A DNA stretch of 36,491 nucleotides, taken from Flavimaribacter sp039888615 (GTDB lineage: Bacteria; Pseudomonadota; Alphaproteobacteria; Rhizobiales; Rhizobiaceae). Where the stretch lies: assembly GCA_039888615.1 (NCBI GenBank), contig JBDQQS010000029.1; one strand, 5' to 3'. The translations under genes were made by a program, and so were the position numbers. The notes under the pieces were generated by a model. That model was not told the DNA's origin. It made no database searches and was given only the letters and a program-made list of their open reading frames with translations. Position 1 is the first letter of the stretch; every line of letters begins with the position of its first letter. Below, one piece after another: positions 6,592 to 15,183 of this stretch.

Positions 6592-9284
6592 TGCCACTGG
6601 AAGAGATCGCAGGTGACAACGTCGCCGAGCTCATCGCTGAGAAGCAGGTGAATAGGGTCGATCCCGAAATCGAACGGCTTCTCGGTTACAACGCCGCCCA
6701 GTTCCGCCAGATCGTTTTGCTGCCCCAGGGGGATTTCCGGAAGATTCTTACAGCCACAAATGATGAGCGCTCGCCAATTCTCAAGCGCCTTTTCAACGTC
6801 AGGCTCTACGAGGATTTTGTCGAACGGATCAAACGTGATGCCGCAATGCTGTACCGAGAGATCAGCGAAGAACGTGTTCGCCGCGACACGCATTTGGGTG
6901 ACCAAAGCGAAGAAGAGTTGGTTGAGGCGATCCGCCTGATGAATGAAGAGATCGCGAATCTCGAAGGTTCCGTGAAGTCTGAGATCGAGGCGCTGGCTAA
7001 GTGTCAGAGATCCTTGGCCGCGGGAGAGAGCTTAGCCGAAAAGTTCGAGGCCCAGGCGTTGGCAAAAAACGAGGAGAGCTCGCTTCTGTCCGAAGCGGAT
7101 ACGATCAAGGTGAGTAAGTCGCGCCTCGCGAAAGCAAGGTCCGCGCAAACCGTCTTGGTTGCCGATGCAGCAATGCGAACTGCGGATGAAGAGGCCAAGG
7201 CGTCCCAGGTCCGTCACGCGTCGGCAAAAGAAACTTTAGCGTCCGCCCAGGCAGCTTTCAGTTCAGCCGAGGAGACGCTCAAGCGAGCCGACAATCAGAG
7301 GAATGACCGCGACGCTGCCCACGCGCGCGTGCAAGAGCTGGAGCGCTTCGAAGGAACGCTCAGCCAAGTCCGCGACTTGCAGACGAACCTTGAGGCTTCG
7401 CGCGCGAAGAAGAAATCAGCCGCTGAGAAACAGGCGGAGGCCGAACGCAAACGGAAGGATGCCGACCAAGAGATGACGGCGCTTCGCAATCTCCAGAAGG
7501 AGCAGCCGACATACGCACGCGCGCTTCAAGATGTCGGCAATACACTGTCTGCGCTGGAGCGAGAGTCAGAGACGTTGGCTCGGTTTGAGGTCGCTGAGAC
7601 CAAACGAAATCTACAGGTAGCTGAGGTCGAACGCTTACAGACTGAGCATAATGCTAGAAATGACCACCTCGACGTCTGCAAGGTCGCGCTGAAACGTGCC
7701 GAGCAGGACTTGACGGACGTACAGTCCCTTCACGTAGCCAAAAAATTGCTTCCAGGGGAGCCCTGTCCGGCCTGTGGCTCGCGGGATCACCCCGATCCGG
7801 CAACCGGCAATCCGGAACGTAGGGGACGTCACGATCAATTCGAAAAGGCGACGCAGGACCTTCGCGACGCCGAACGTGATGAAGTAGAAGCCAGAACAGC
7901 ATTGATTGCAGCGAAGTCTTTACTCGCTGAAAAACGATCTGAGCTAGATGGTCTAGATCGCCCAGAGCGGGATCGGCAAAGCCTTGATCTCGCCGTCGCG
8001 GAAGCGCGCGACAAGAAGGCCGCTTTGGACGCGGACACACGATTTTCCCAACTCGAAAAGAGAATTTCTGCGGCTGAAGTGTCTGTTGAGGAAGCAACCT
8101 CTCAGTATGAAGTGGCACGTCAGGAGTTCTCGGAAGCTCGGGACGCTGAGACGCGTGCCAATACTTCCTATGTGACCGTTCTTCGCGAGGTGCCTCAGGA
8201 CTGGCGACGGGGCGACGCCTTGGAAAAGGCGCTGTCCGCTGCAGTTGCAAAGCGGGACGAACTGACTGCAGCCCTTGAGAAAGCAATAGACGGCGAAAAG
8301 GCGGCGGCGATCAATCTAAGCGGAGCCCAGGAAGCAGTCGCGAGTGCTGCCGCAAGTGCAGAAAGAGCGAGCCTGGCTCTGTCCAAAGCCAAGTCAGAGT
8401 TCGGCGAGCGGATGAGCACGGCCAAATTAGACGTGGCGAGCTTTGAAGCTGCAAAAGAGGACGTTCCTCATTGCGACGTGTTCGAGGAGCAGATCAGCTC
8501 GTACAACCAGCGCGTGGCGGCCAATAAAGCGCAGCTTGAAAGACTGTTGCAGGAGATCGGCCAGCGAACCTCTCCAGACATCGAGGCATTGACGGCTGCC
8601 AGGGACACCGCCCAGTCAAAGCTGGAAGACGGCCAGCAGACCCTGACCCGTTTGAAACGTGACCTAGAAGCCAAGCTCGAGACGCAGCAAAAAGTCGACG
8701 CGCTTTCGACCCATATCACGGAACTCGAGGCGGAGTATGGTCCAGTCGGCGAGCTCTCAAACCTGGTCAACGGGAACAATGATCGGAAGGTTCGGCTCCC
8801 CGATTTTGCGATTGCGGCGATGTTCGATGAGGTCCTGGTTGCCGCCAATCATAGGCTCGGGCCAATGACAGATGGAAGGTATCAACTCCTTCGACCGGAC
8901 GATGTTGTTGGCGGGCGGCAGAAACGAGGGCTGGATATCGCAGTCTTCGACGCCAACACGGAGAAGTCGCGCCCGACAAAGACGCTGTCTGGAGGTGAAG
9001 GGTTTCAGGCCTCACTCGCGCTCGCTCTCGGACTGTCTGATGTCGTCCAACAGAACAGTGGCGGCATCAAGCTGGATGCCATCTTCATCGACGAGGGCTT
9101 CGGGACTCTAGACGAAGACACTCTGAACACGGCGCTTGAGACGCTCTACGAGCTAACCAACGATAAACGGTCGGTTGGGTTGATCTCTCATACTGAGCAA
9201 GTGAAATCCATGATCACGGAGGGATTTGACATCGAGGTCACCCCCTCTGGCTCCCACGTTCACCCACGAAGATCCGCGGCTTAA
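6591..9284 (+). CDS. sbcC: SbcC-like nuclease ATPase subunit, N-terminal Walker A missing
   Basis: The 897 residues match the middle and C-terminus of SbcC, the Rad50-like ATPase that works with SbcD in cutting DNA ends and hairpins. Visible are FRQIVLLPQGDFRK near residue 45, long coiled coils, the CPAC zinc hook at C392/C395, the ABC signature TLSGGEGFQASLAL near 800 and the Walker B IFIDEGFGTLDE near 832. A full protein has ~130-150 more residues with the Walker A loop, which are absent here, and no sbcD is adjacent. The first usable ATG has no clear ribosome site. HNH and TIR genes follow on the same strand. Without Walker A it should not hydrolyse ATP alone. Confidence 0.85.
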   Translation: MPLEEIAGDNVAELIAEKQVNRVDPEIERLLGYNAAQFRQIVLLPQGDFRKILTATNDERSPILKRLFNVRLYEDFVERIKRDAAMLYREISEERVRRDTHLGDQSEEELVEAIRLMNEEIANLEGSVKSEIEALAKCQRSLAAGESLAEKFEAQALAKNEESSLLSEADTIKVSKSRLAKARSAQTVLVADAAMRTADEEAKASQVRHASAKETLASAQAAFSSAEETLKRADNQRNDRDAAHARVQELERFEGTLSQVRDLQTNLEASRAKKKSAAEKQAEAERKRKDADQEMTALRNLQKEQPTYARALQDVGNTLSALERESETLARFEVAETKRNLQVAEVERLQTEHNARNDHLDVCKVALKRAEQDLTDVQSLHVAKKLLPGEPCPACGSRDHPDPATGNPERRGRHDQFEKATQDLRDAERDEVEARTALIAAKSLLAEKRSELDGLDRPERDRQSLDLAVAEARDKKAALDADTRFSQLEKRISAAEVSVEEATSQYEVARQEFSEARDAETRANTSYVTVLREVPQDWRRGDALEKALSAAVAKRDELTAALEKAIDGEKAAAINLSGAQEAVASAAASAERASLALSKAKSEFGERMSTAKLDVASFEAAKEDVPHCDVFEEQISSYNQRVAANKAQLERLLQEIGQRTSPDIEALTAARDTAQSKLEDGQQTLTRLKRDLEAKLETQQKVDALSTHITELEAEYGPVGELSNLVNGNNDRKVRLPDFAIAAMFDEVLVAANHRLGPMTDGRYQLLRPDDVVGGRQKRGLDIAVFDANTEKSRPTKTLSGGEGFQASLALALGLSDVVQQNSGGIKLDAIFIDEGFGTLDEDTLNTALETLYELTNDKRSVGLISHTEQVKSMITEGFDIEVTPSGSHVHPRRSAA

Positions 9285-9299
9285 CCAGAGGAGATCACC

Positions 9300-9590
9300 A
9301 TGCCGTATTCCACGAACCCTAAAGCCCAGCATGTCTGGGAGAAAGCGCGCCGCGTAAAAGGGAAGAACCCCAATCTTTATCGGCGGGACGCTCAAGGCAA
9401 CCTGATATACAAGCCTGCCTACAACCGAGACAGCCCCTTGGGTTGGCAGGTTGATCACATCTGGCCAAGGTCAAAAGGTGGGTCGGATGCACGCCGTAAT
9501 CTTCAAGCTCTTCAAACTGCCGCAAACAAGCGCAAATCGAACAAGACGCCCAGAAGGGCGAAGGCATCGTCTCGGAAGCGCCGGTGGTAG
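9300..9590 (+). CDS. Small HNH nuclease
   Basis: The 96-residue protein carries a compact HNH motif: VDHIWPRSKGGSD with D52 and H53, N67 in RRNLQAL, and N76 with nearby Lys residues as the last arm. HNH domains use one metal ion to nick or cut DNA. The protein is strongly basic, which fits DNA binding, and contains no other domain. It begins 15 bases after sbcC with a GAGGAG ribosome site, so it is in the same operon. Stand-alone HNH proteins of this size occur in defence islands and in phages. Its target is unknown. Confidence 0.8.
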   Translation: MPYSTNPKAQHVWEKARRVKGKNPNLYRRDAQGNLIYKPAYNRDSPLGWQVDHIWPRSKGGSDARRNLQALQTAANKRKSNKTPRRAKASSRKRRW

Positions 9591-9636
9591 GTCTGGTATG
9601 CGAGACGGCGAGCATTGCTAACAGGAAAGAACTTGC

Positions 9637-10359
9637 ATGGCTAGATGTACAGCACCAGTAAGAGGTCACAAGTCTGCAGCTGCGGCTGCCAACTGTCCGG
9701 TATGCAGGCACCGTTATGGGGGTTCTCGCAGTTACGGCGGTTACAGTGGTAGTTTCAGTGGCTACGCTTCAAGCCCATCGCCTTCATACTCTTCTCGTGG
9801 TCAAGGTAGCGGTCGGAGTGGCAGTTCAGGGCGGCGTTCCAAAAAGCCGCGGTGGTCGGCAGCCAGTTCAGGTGTTTGGTACACACCGGAACAAGTTTTG
9901 GCGCTTACTCCGGTCAGAGAAAATGTAGAAAACCTCGCAGTTTCGCAACCTGACCTTCGAGACGTGTTCCTCTGCCATGCCTGGGATGATCGGCAAGGCG
10001 CTGCCAAAGAACTGCACGATCTACTAGAAGCTCGTGGCGTTCGGGTGTGGTTCAGCGAGAAAGACCTTGGCCTGGGCGTGCCTATGATGCGCGCGATCGA
10101 CAAAGGCTTGGTGAACTCCCGTGTCGGCATCGTTTTGGTGACACCGGCCATGTTGAAACGCCTGCCTGCAGAAGGAGTGGCAGACAAAGAGCTTTCTGCG
10201 CTCTTGAGACGTGAGCGATTGGTTCCCGTTGTTCATGGAACAACATACGAAGAGCTTGAGCAGGTCAGCTTGTTGTTAGCCTCTAGAGCAGGCCTCAGCA
10301 CGGCCGAAGAGCCAATGGTTGAGGTTGCGAAAAAAATAGCCGAACTGGTCGCCACTTAA
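9637..10359 (+). CDS. TIR-domain protein with N-terminal Cys and Gly/Ser-rich region
   Basis: The 240-residue protein has a TIR domain at about residues 108-200. It begins DVFLCHAWDDRQGAAKELHD and continues VRVWFSEKDLGLG, with E141 in the position of the catalytic glutamate of NAD-cleaving TIRs. The first ~25 residues hold C4, C20 and C23 and may bind metal. Residues 28-70 are a low-complexity linker of Gly, Ser and Tyr. TIR effectors in bacteria deplete NAD or make cyclic ADP-ribose signals during phage defence. The gene follows HNH by 46 bases with an AGGAAAG site and probably belongs with it. No STING, Thoeris ThsA or Argonaute partner is seen nearby. Confidence 0.82.
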   Translation: MARCTAPVRGHKSAAAAANCPVCRHRYGGSRSYGGYSGSFSGYASSPSPSYSSRGQGSGRSGSSGRRSKKPRWSAASSGVWYTPEQVLALTPVRENVENLAVSQPDLRDVFLCHAWDDRQGAAKELHDLLEARGVRVWFSEKDLGLGVPMMRAIDKGLVNSRVGIVLVTPAMLKRLPAEGVADKELSALLRRERLVPVVHGTTYEELEQVSLLLASRAGLSTAEEPMVEVAKKIAELVAT

Positions 10360-10393
10360 CTTGTATGGACGCGACCACGTCTTTGGAATTTGA

Positions 10394-11482
10394 TCAATCC
10401 GGGAATTCGAAGAAGGAACCAATTCTGGGGTCAAAGTTGTCCGGCACGACGATAGCGACACTCTGGCGTGCTCGCGTCACTGCCACATAAGTCTTCGTCT
10501 TGGACTGCCCGTCCAATCCCATACTGCCAGACTTTAGGAATTCTCGGAACTTTGCGTGGGGGTAGATCAAGACACGTTCAAAAGTCATTCCCTTGGAATC
10601 GCCAAAGTTGAGGGGGCTGCCGAGTCTGGTTCCTCCTGCCTTGGACCACTGTAGGGTTTGTGGTGCGAAAGTTTCAAAGTAGCGTTTCGAGTCTCCTTGG
10701 CGGACTAGGTAGACCCCATCATGTCCGGTAACTTCCTGGTTTTGTGATGCCGTCGGCTCACAATCGGGAAAGAACTGATCTGCGAAATCACAGATCCCCT
10801 GCACGCATCTGTGAGAATGGGATTGATGTTCAATCTGGACCAAACCATGACCTTCCCACTCAGCAAATTTGTTGATGATTTTTTCTCCAGAGAATTGCCT
10901 GTTCTTTGGATTATCGTTCGTCGAGAAGGTGGCCTGACGGTGGTCCCCGATTAGGGCCACCTCAACGGCTGACTTGAGAAGGTGCTCAATCAGTTCAAGG
11001 TCCCAACCCGCTAGGTCCTGAGCCTCGTCCACTATGACGCGGTCGAATACTCGCTGAATGCGGCTGACCGGCAGCTCACCCGTTTCATCAATGACCCTGC
11101 ACGCGAAGTCCGTTGCACGGTCTGACCAGATCCTTTTCGGCGACGAGAAATAGTATCCTGCAATCTGGCTTTTGCGGAAGCGTCGCCGGGAAGCGGGCGC
11201 GCGCTCAAAGTTGATAGTGTCGACACGTCTCTCGTGAAGGTGGTTCTGATAGGGGCGAACAAAATGGGCGAGAACAAATGAGTACCAGGTGGAAATGGTG
11301 ACCTGCGGAGGGATTGCCCCAAAATCTCTGTATGCACGGGCTTCCAACTCACTACGGCCGTTCAGGGTGTAGGTTATGAGTGCAGTCCGCTTCTCAGTGT
11401 TCTCACAAGCTAGCCTTACCGCTGTCGTGGTCTTGCCCGAACCCGCAGCGGCGAGGACGACACGGTCAACGGATTGCGTCAC
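10394..11482 (-). CDS. gajB: UvrD-like helicase, GajB-type partner of OLD ATPase
   Basis: The 362-residue protein is a small superfamily 1 helicase. It has Walker A AAAGSGKTTTA at residues 11-21, motif II VDEAQDLAG near 170 and motif VI VAVTRARQSVAIV near 337. It is shorter than typical GajB (~490 residues) and starts almost at Walker A. The GTG start at 11482 lies inside the end of the OLD-family gene, giving a 17-base overlap and the gajA-gajB order of Gabija. In Gabija, GajA and GajB form a complex that attacks phage DNA. The gene is convergent with the TIR gene. Another OLD plus UvrD two-gene system remains possible. Confidence 0.75.
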   Translation of the reverse strand: MTQSVDRVVLAAAGSGKTTTAVRLACENTEKRTALITYTLNGRSELEARAYRDFGAIPPQVTISTWYSFVLAHFVRPYQNHLHERRVDTINFERAPASRRRFRKSQIAGYYFSSPKRIWSDRATDFACRVIDETGELPVSRIQRVFDRVIVDEAQDLAGWDLELIEHLLKSAVEVALIGDHRQATFSTNDNPKNRQFSGEKIINKFAEWEGHGLVQIEHQSHSHRCVQGICDFADQFFPDCEPTASQNQEVTGHDGVYLVRQGDSKRYFETFAPQTLQWSKAGGTRLGSPLNFGDSKGMTFERVLIYPHAKFREFLKSGSMGLDGQSKTKTYVAVTRARQSVAIVVPDNFDPRIGSFFEFPD

Positions 11483-13055
11483 GAATATACTCCGGGATCA
11501 CAAGTGCATCCGCGTGCTCAAATAGGGTCAGGGCTGTGTCGGTCTTGTTTGCCTCCATGTGGTCTAATAGCTCAGCTTCAGTGGTAAATGCAGTTCCAAG
11601 CATCTGATTTAATTTCTGCAGCCCATTCGCCTTTGTGAGTTGAGGCTCTAGGGTGCGCGCGTTCGCATCGCCGTCGATGTGAATGTGAATCGTCTCGTCG
11701 CTGTCATAGTCGACAAAGAGGGCCCTTTTTCCATCAGGGTCACCGTCGTTGTCTCGGACAATGCTTACGTCCAGTTTCAAGAGCCGCGCGATGTCCAAGA
11801 AACGCTTGAAAGAAGTGCCAACGGAGATCACCTCCACACGCTGCTCGAGAGGCAAGGAACCATGTTGCTGGCGAAAGCCCTTTTGCACAATCAACTCGTC
11901 CGACGGTCCCTCAACCAGAATAGAGCGTGATGCGAGGATTAGCCTGAGCGTGTCATGACCTGGCAGACGTTGGAAATAGGATTTTGTATCTGCTGGCAAA
12001 TCATCCAACGTAACCGCGCTTTCGCCGTTGAACATCATCACCCGGTCAATGCCAAGCTTGTTCAGAACAAAGCTGCTGTGGGTGCTGACGATGAGCTGCT
12101 TTCCCTCGCACCGGTTAGCTAGGTGTGACACTAGCCGTCCAAGATTTGTATGCGAAAGGTGGTTCTCAGGCTCCTCCATCAAGAACAGATCGCAGCTCTC
12201 GGCTGCCTCGATCGCCAACTTGATCTTCACCGAGTTCTGCTCACCTTTTCCGACTAGGGTTAGCGGGATGCTGTCGAGATGCGGAAGAACACCCGTCTCC
12301 CAACTCGCACGGGTCGTGGTGTCCATCGCAACAGAGAGCACTTTGTCTGACACTACTCCCTGCTTGGCAGCGAGGTCGGCATTTATAGCCTTGATCCGGT
12401 CATCATCCTCAAACTCGTCACGCATACTCCGGTAGGCAAGTGCAAGATCTACCGACTGTGGTTTGGTAAGGTAGTCCCGAACAATTTCTAAGACGTATTT
12501 GTTTGCGGCATACGAGTTTGAGATGTTGCTTGGGTCAATCAGGGCCGTTTTCAGAGGCATGGACTGAACACTAAGCGATGCACCAGCGAAAGACTCCCAA
12601 ACAACCTTGTAGTATTCGATTGGCACGCTATTGAGCGCTGCTGGATTGGCGACATACGAAGCGAATTCCGCCTGAAAGGCTTCATCAAGGCGGATGCTTA
12701 GAGAGACACCGCAAGCATCGGCCTTCTCACTATTGTTGGAGCCGCGCAGCGCGGCCACGTCGGGAGTGTCTGCCAAGAAAACTTCAATACTGATTTCAGG
12801 TGGTGCGGTCGGATTACCTTGCCGGTGAGCCTCGATGAACTGGGAAACTGCATCGACATTAATTAGGAACGGATGTAGCTCATACTGAATCGCGCGCCGA
12901 TTTAATTGCCCTCGGAGTGCTAGGTTTATGGCTTCTAGAAGGGTGGACTTGCCGGCTTCATTGTCCCCGACTACGACGTTCACTCCTTCATTAAAGACGA
13001 CGTCGGCAGCCTTCAATGCACGGTAATTCTTGATTACTACTCGCTGGATAGCCAA
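11466..13055 (-). CDS. gajA: OLD-family ATPase-nuclease, GajA-type
   Basis: The ~529-residue protein has an ABC-type ATPase with Walker A GDNEAGKSTLLEAI near residue 30 and Walker B LFLMEEPENHLSH near 293. A TOPRIM nuclease domain begins at ILVEGPSDELIVQ, with downstream acidic residues. This order defines OLD-family nucleases; with a UvrD-like gene downstream it is the class 2 (Gabija) type. GajA senses nucleotide depletion and nicks DNA in characterised systems. I chose TTG at 13055, because GGAGA lies six bases upstream and the ATPase strand (MAIQRVVIKNYRALK) starts there. Upstream in-frame ATGs would add residues with no match to the family. Confidence 0.8.
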   Translation of the reverse strand: MAIQRVVIKNYRALKAADVVFNEGVNVVVGDNEAGKSTLLEAINLALRGQLNRRAIQYELHPFLINVDAVSQFIEAHRQGNPTAPPEISIEVFLADTPDVAALRGSNNSEKADACGVSLSIRLDEAFQAEFASYVANPAALNSVPIEYYKVVWESFAGASLSVQSMPLKTALIDPSNISNSYAANKYVLEIVRDYLTKPQSVDLALAYRSMRDEFEDDDRIKAINADLAAKQGVVSDKVLSVAMDTTTRASWETGVLPHLDSIPLTLVGKGEQNSVKIKLAIEAAESCDLFLMEEPENHLSHTNLGRLVSHLANRCEGKQLIVSTHSSFVLNKLGIDRVMMFNGESAVTLDDLPADTKSYFQRLPGHDTLRLILASRSILVEGPSDELIVQKGFRQQHGSLPLEQRVEVISVGTSFKRFLDIARLLKLDVSIVRDNDGDPDGKRALFVDYDSDETIHIHIDGDANARTLEPQLTKANGLQKLNQMLGTAFTTEAELLDHMEANKTDTALTLFEHADALVIPEYIRDAIR

Positions 13056-13234
13056 TTTACATCTCCAATAGTCCTTAACGAATATCTCAGTCAAACTTCA
13101 TTCTTCACGCTCGGTGCCTAAACTATGCGTGGAGAAATCCTCGACGCAACCAGAGCGTCGTAGGACTCAACGTCTTAACCATCGTCGCAGACATCAGCGC
13201 TGTTTAGTAGCAAAAGAACATCCGTTTGCCGCCC

Positions 13235-14173
13235 TCAGCTATTGAGTACGTTCAGAATATCCACCCGCTCCAGCGCGCATCGCAGTGCCTGGTTCGAAAC
13301 TCTCACATAGATCTCTGTCGTTTTGAGGTTCGCGTGCCCAAGCAGCGCTTGGACCATCCGGATGTCGATGCCTTCTTCGATCAGCAGCGTCGCGGCCGAG
13401 TGCCGAAACCTGTGCGGGGTGAGGTGGGGTTCGATACCGAGGCGTTTTGACAGCGCTCGCAGGCGCTTCCGGAACGTCGCGGCTCGGAGCCGCCGTCCGA
13501 CCGTGTTGAGGAACAGCGGCGACGCAATGGGGCCATGTTCGGAGCGCATCTGACAGTAGCGTTGAAACTCTTCCTGCAGCTCCCGGTTCGGCACAAAAAC
13601 GATCCGCTCCTTGCTGCCCTTGCCGTTTACGAGGATTTGGCTGCCGTCCGGCGACACGTCGCGGACCTTCAAATTTGTCAGTTCGCTGATCCGCAACCCT
13701 GTCACGATCAGCAGCTTGATGATCAGGAGCGTGACGGCACCCTGCGAGGCCGGCGCCGTGGAGTTTGTGCCAGACATCGGCCGCACGGCGCTTTGACTTT
13801 CGCCGTACTCGAGAACCGTTTTGAGCGTCTCTCGGTCGATGGGGCGCGGCAGACGGCGGGGGATCCTCACAGAGATACGGACGTCCTCAAAGGGCGAGGG
13901 CAGGGCGCTGTTCCGATCTGCGCGCCACGCGAAGTAGGACTTGAGGGTCACAAGACGCCGCTCGATGGTCGCGGGCCTGGCGCCCAGTTCGTCGCGCAGA
14001 TGCCGGTGGTAGGCGAGGATGTCGTCTTTCGATAGTGGGTCACCGAGGTGGTGCGCCTTGGTGAAACGCGCGAAGGTGCGCAGATACTGGGCGTAGGCCC
14101 GGAGCGTATGGTGACCAAGGCTGCGCTCATCGCGGCGCGAGTTGACGAAGGCGGTGTGATCGAAGCGGGACAT
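13235..14173 (-). CDS. XerD-like tyrosine recombinase
   Basis: The 312-residue protein is a complete tyrosine recombinase with an N-terminal SAM-like core-binding domain (~1-90). The catalytic set is visible: R161 in TGLRISEL, a Lys in GKGSKER (185-190), H254 and R257 in PHRFRH, H280 in LLGHANLKT and the nucleophile Y289 in EIYVRV. A ~15-residue insert (ESQSAVRPMSGTNSTAP) lies before the first catalytic Arg. Such enzymes cut and rejoin DNA at specific sites. It sits at the right end of the defence genes and is probably responsible for moving or maintaining this island. The ATG is preceded by AAGGAG inside an inverted repeat. Confidence 0.9.
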   Translation of the reverse strand: MSRFDHTAFVNSRRDERSLGHHTLRAYAQYLRTFARFTKAHHLGDPLSKDDILAYHRHLRDELGARPATIERRLVTLKSYFAWRADRNSALPSPFEDVRISVRIPRRLPRPIDRETLKTVLEYGESQSAVRPMSGTNSTAPASQGAVTLLIIKLLIVTGLRISELTNLKVRDVSPDGSQILVNGKGSKERIVFVPNRELQEEFQRYCQMRSEHGPIASPLFLNTVGRRLRAATFRKRLRALSKRLGIEPHLTPHRFRHSAATLLIEEGIDIRMVQALLGHANLKTTEIYVRVSNQALRCALERVDILNVLNS

Positions 14174-14209
14174 GCTGAACTCCTTTTCTTGAGTTCAGCC
14201 AGTTCAGCA
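14174..14209 (-). promoter_or_regulatory. Inverted repeat covering the recombinase ribosome site
   Basis: GCTGAACTC (14174-14182) and GAGTTCAGC (14191-14199) are perfect 9-bp inverted arms with an 8-base spacer. A further direct copy of AGTTCAGC begins at 14201. In the mRNA the AAGGAG site lies at the edge of the second arm directly before the ATG, so folding would hide it. The copies could equally be binding sites for the recombinase itself. Confidence 0.5.
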
Positions 14210-14290
14210 CAGACAGGTCGCTCCGCCGAAATCACTCGCCGGAGCAGTAACGATAATGGGACCCACTACTATTGCTTTACCAGAATCTGA

Positions 14291-14306
14291 GCGCCCCTAG
14301 GGGCGC
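14291..14306. repeat. 16-bp perfect palindrome
   Basis: GCGCCCCTAGGGGCGC is its own reverse complement. It lies about 120 bases upstream of the recombinase start and just left of a gene remnant, so it may mark the island boundary or a recombination site. Confidence 0.5.
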
Positions 14307-14312
14307 AGTTAG

Positions 14313-14495
14313 CAAAGCCGCCATCTAGGATGCCGAGATTTGCGTGACGAGCGCCTGAAGGACGTGCTGAACAAGCCGCGCGAGAGGCTGGAGATCGAGG
14401 ATGCGCGCGACCAGGAGAAGGATCATGAGGTCGAGAAGGAGAATGACCGCGAGATTGATCGGGACATAGATCGTGACCCCGGCCTCTCTCACTGA
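14313..14495 (+). pseudogene. 3' remnant of an unknown gene, charged tail
   Basis: After an in-frame stop at 14310-14312, a frame of about 60 codons without a convincing start reads DLRDERLKDVLNKPRERLEI and then a run of alternating Asp, Arg, Glu and Lys residues, ending at 14495. The composition is that of a protein C-terminal tail. I do not recognise the family. The sequence is most likely the right-hand remainder of a gene cut when the recombinase-bearing island arrived. Its end overlaps the HAD gene start. Confidence 0.4.
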
Positions 14496-15074
14496 CCTGC
14501 TGCCCATCTTCGACGGGATCAAGGCGGTGTGTTTCGACGCTTTCGGAACGCTGGTTGAGATCACCGAGAAGCGACAAGCCTTCCGGCCGCTGTTCAGGGC
14601 GCTGTCGCCGGTGAAGCGGCGCGCGTTGAACAGCGGCTCATGCGCGAGGATCGGCCATTTACGCATTGGCCGGAGGCGCTTGGGGCCGAGGTTGATCCTC
14701 GCGTGCTTCTGGAGGTCATGCAGCGGGTGCTGATCGAAACCGGCTCCATTGCCCTGCGCCCCGGCATGGCAGACATCTGGACCAGGCTACGCGGCGAGGG
14801 GCTGCGCCTGGCGCTCTGTTCCAATCTCGCCAGCGACTATGTGACGGCGTTGCGTAACGCCTTACCCGAACGGCTGGAGGTTGAGGTGCTGTCCTGCAAG
14901 GTCGGGGCGATCAAGCCGGAGCCCATGATCTACGCGCGTGTGTTGGACGGATTGCAGATCGAACCAAGCCGCGTGCTGTTTGTCGGAGATACGCCCCTTG
15001 CCGACATCGAGGGACCGCGCGCAGCGGGCGTGAAGGCGGTCCATGTGGACGAGCTGGTCCCGGCGCGCAGCTAA
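14473..15074 (+). pseudogene. HAD-like hydrolase, frameshifted
   Basis: The first frame from GTG at 14473 holds HAD motif I in VCFDAFGTLVEI. The second frame, ending at 15074, holds motif II (LALCSNLAS), the Lys of motif III (VGAIKPEPMIY) and motif IV (VGDTPLADIEG). Together these make one haloacid-dehalogenase-like phosphatase of about 200 residues. A one-base indel between about 14600 and 14625 splits it; the second frame reads AGEAARVEQRLMRED upstream of its first Met. Substrates of such HADs are usually phosphorylated small molecules and cannot be predicted. A base-call error is the alternative explanation. Confidence 0.75.
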
Positions 15075-15183
15075 GCTGATCTTCACCTTGCTGGGAACAT
15101 TCAAATCTATTGCCAGGTTTGAAACTCACGGGGCCTTACCGCTCTTTTATCTAATGGAATAAGCGCGCACATCGAAGCGAAGC

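Noticed and set aside
6564..6905. N-terminal 114 codons of the HEPN open frame
   Set aside because: They lie opposite conserved SbcC coding sequence (FRQIVLLPQGDFRK region) and therefore are chance open frame rather than HEPN protein.
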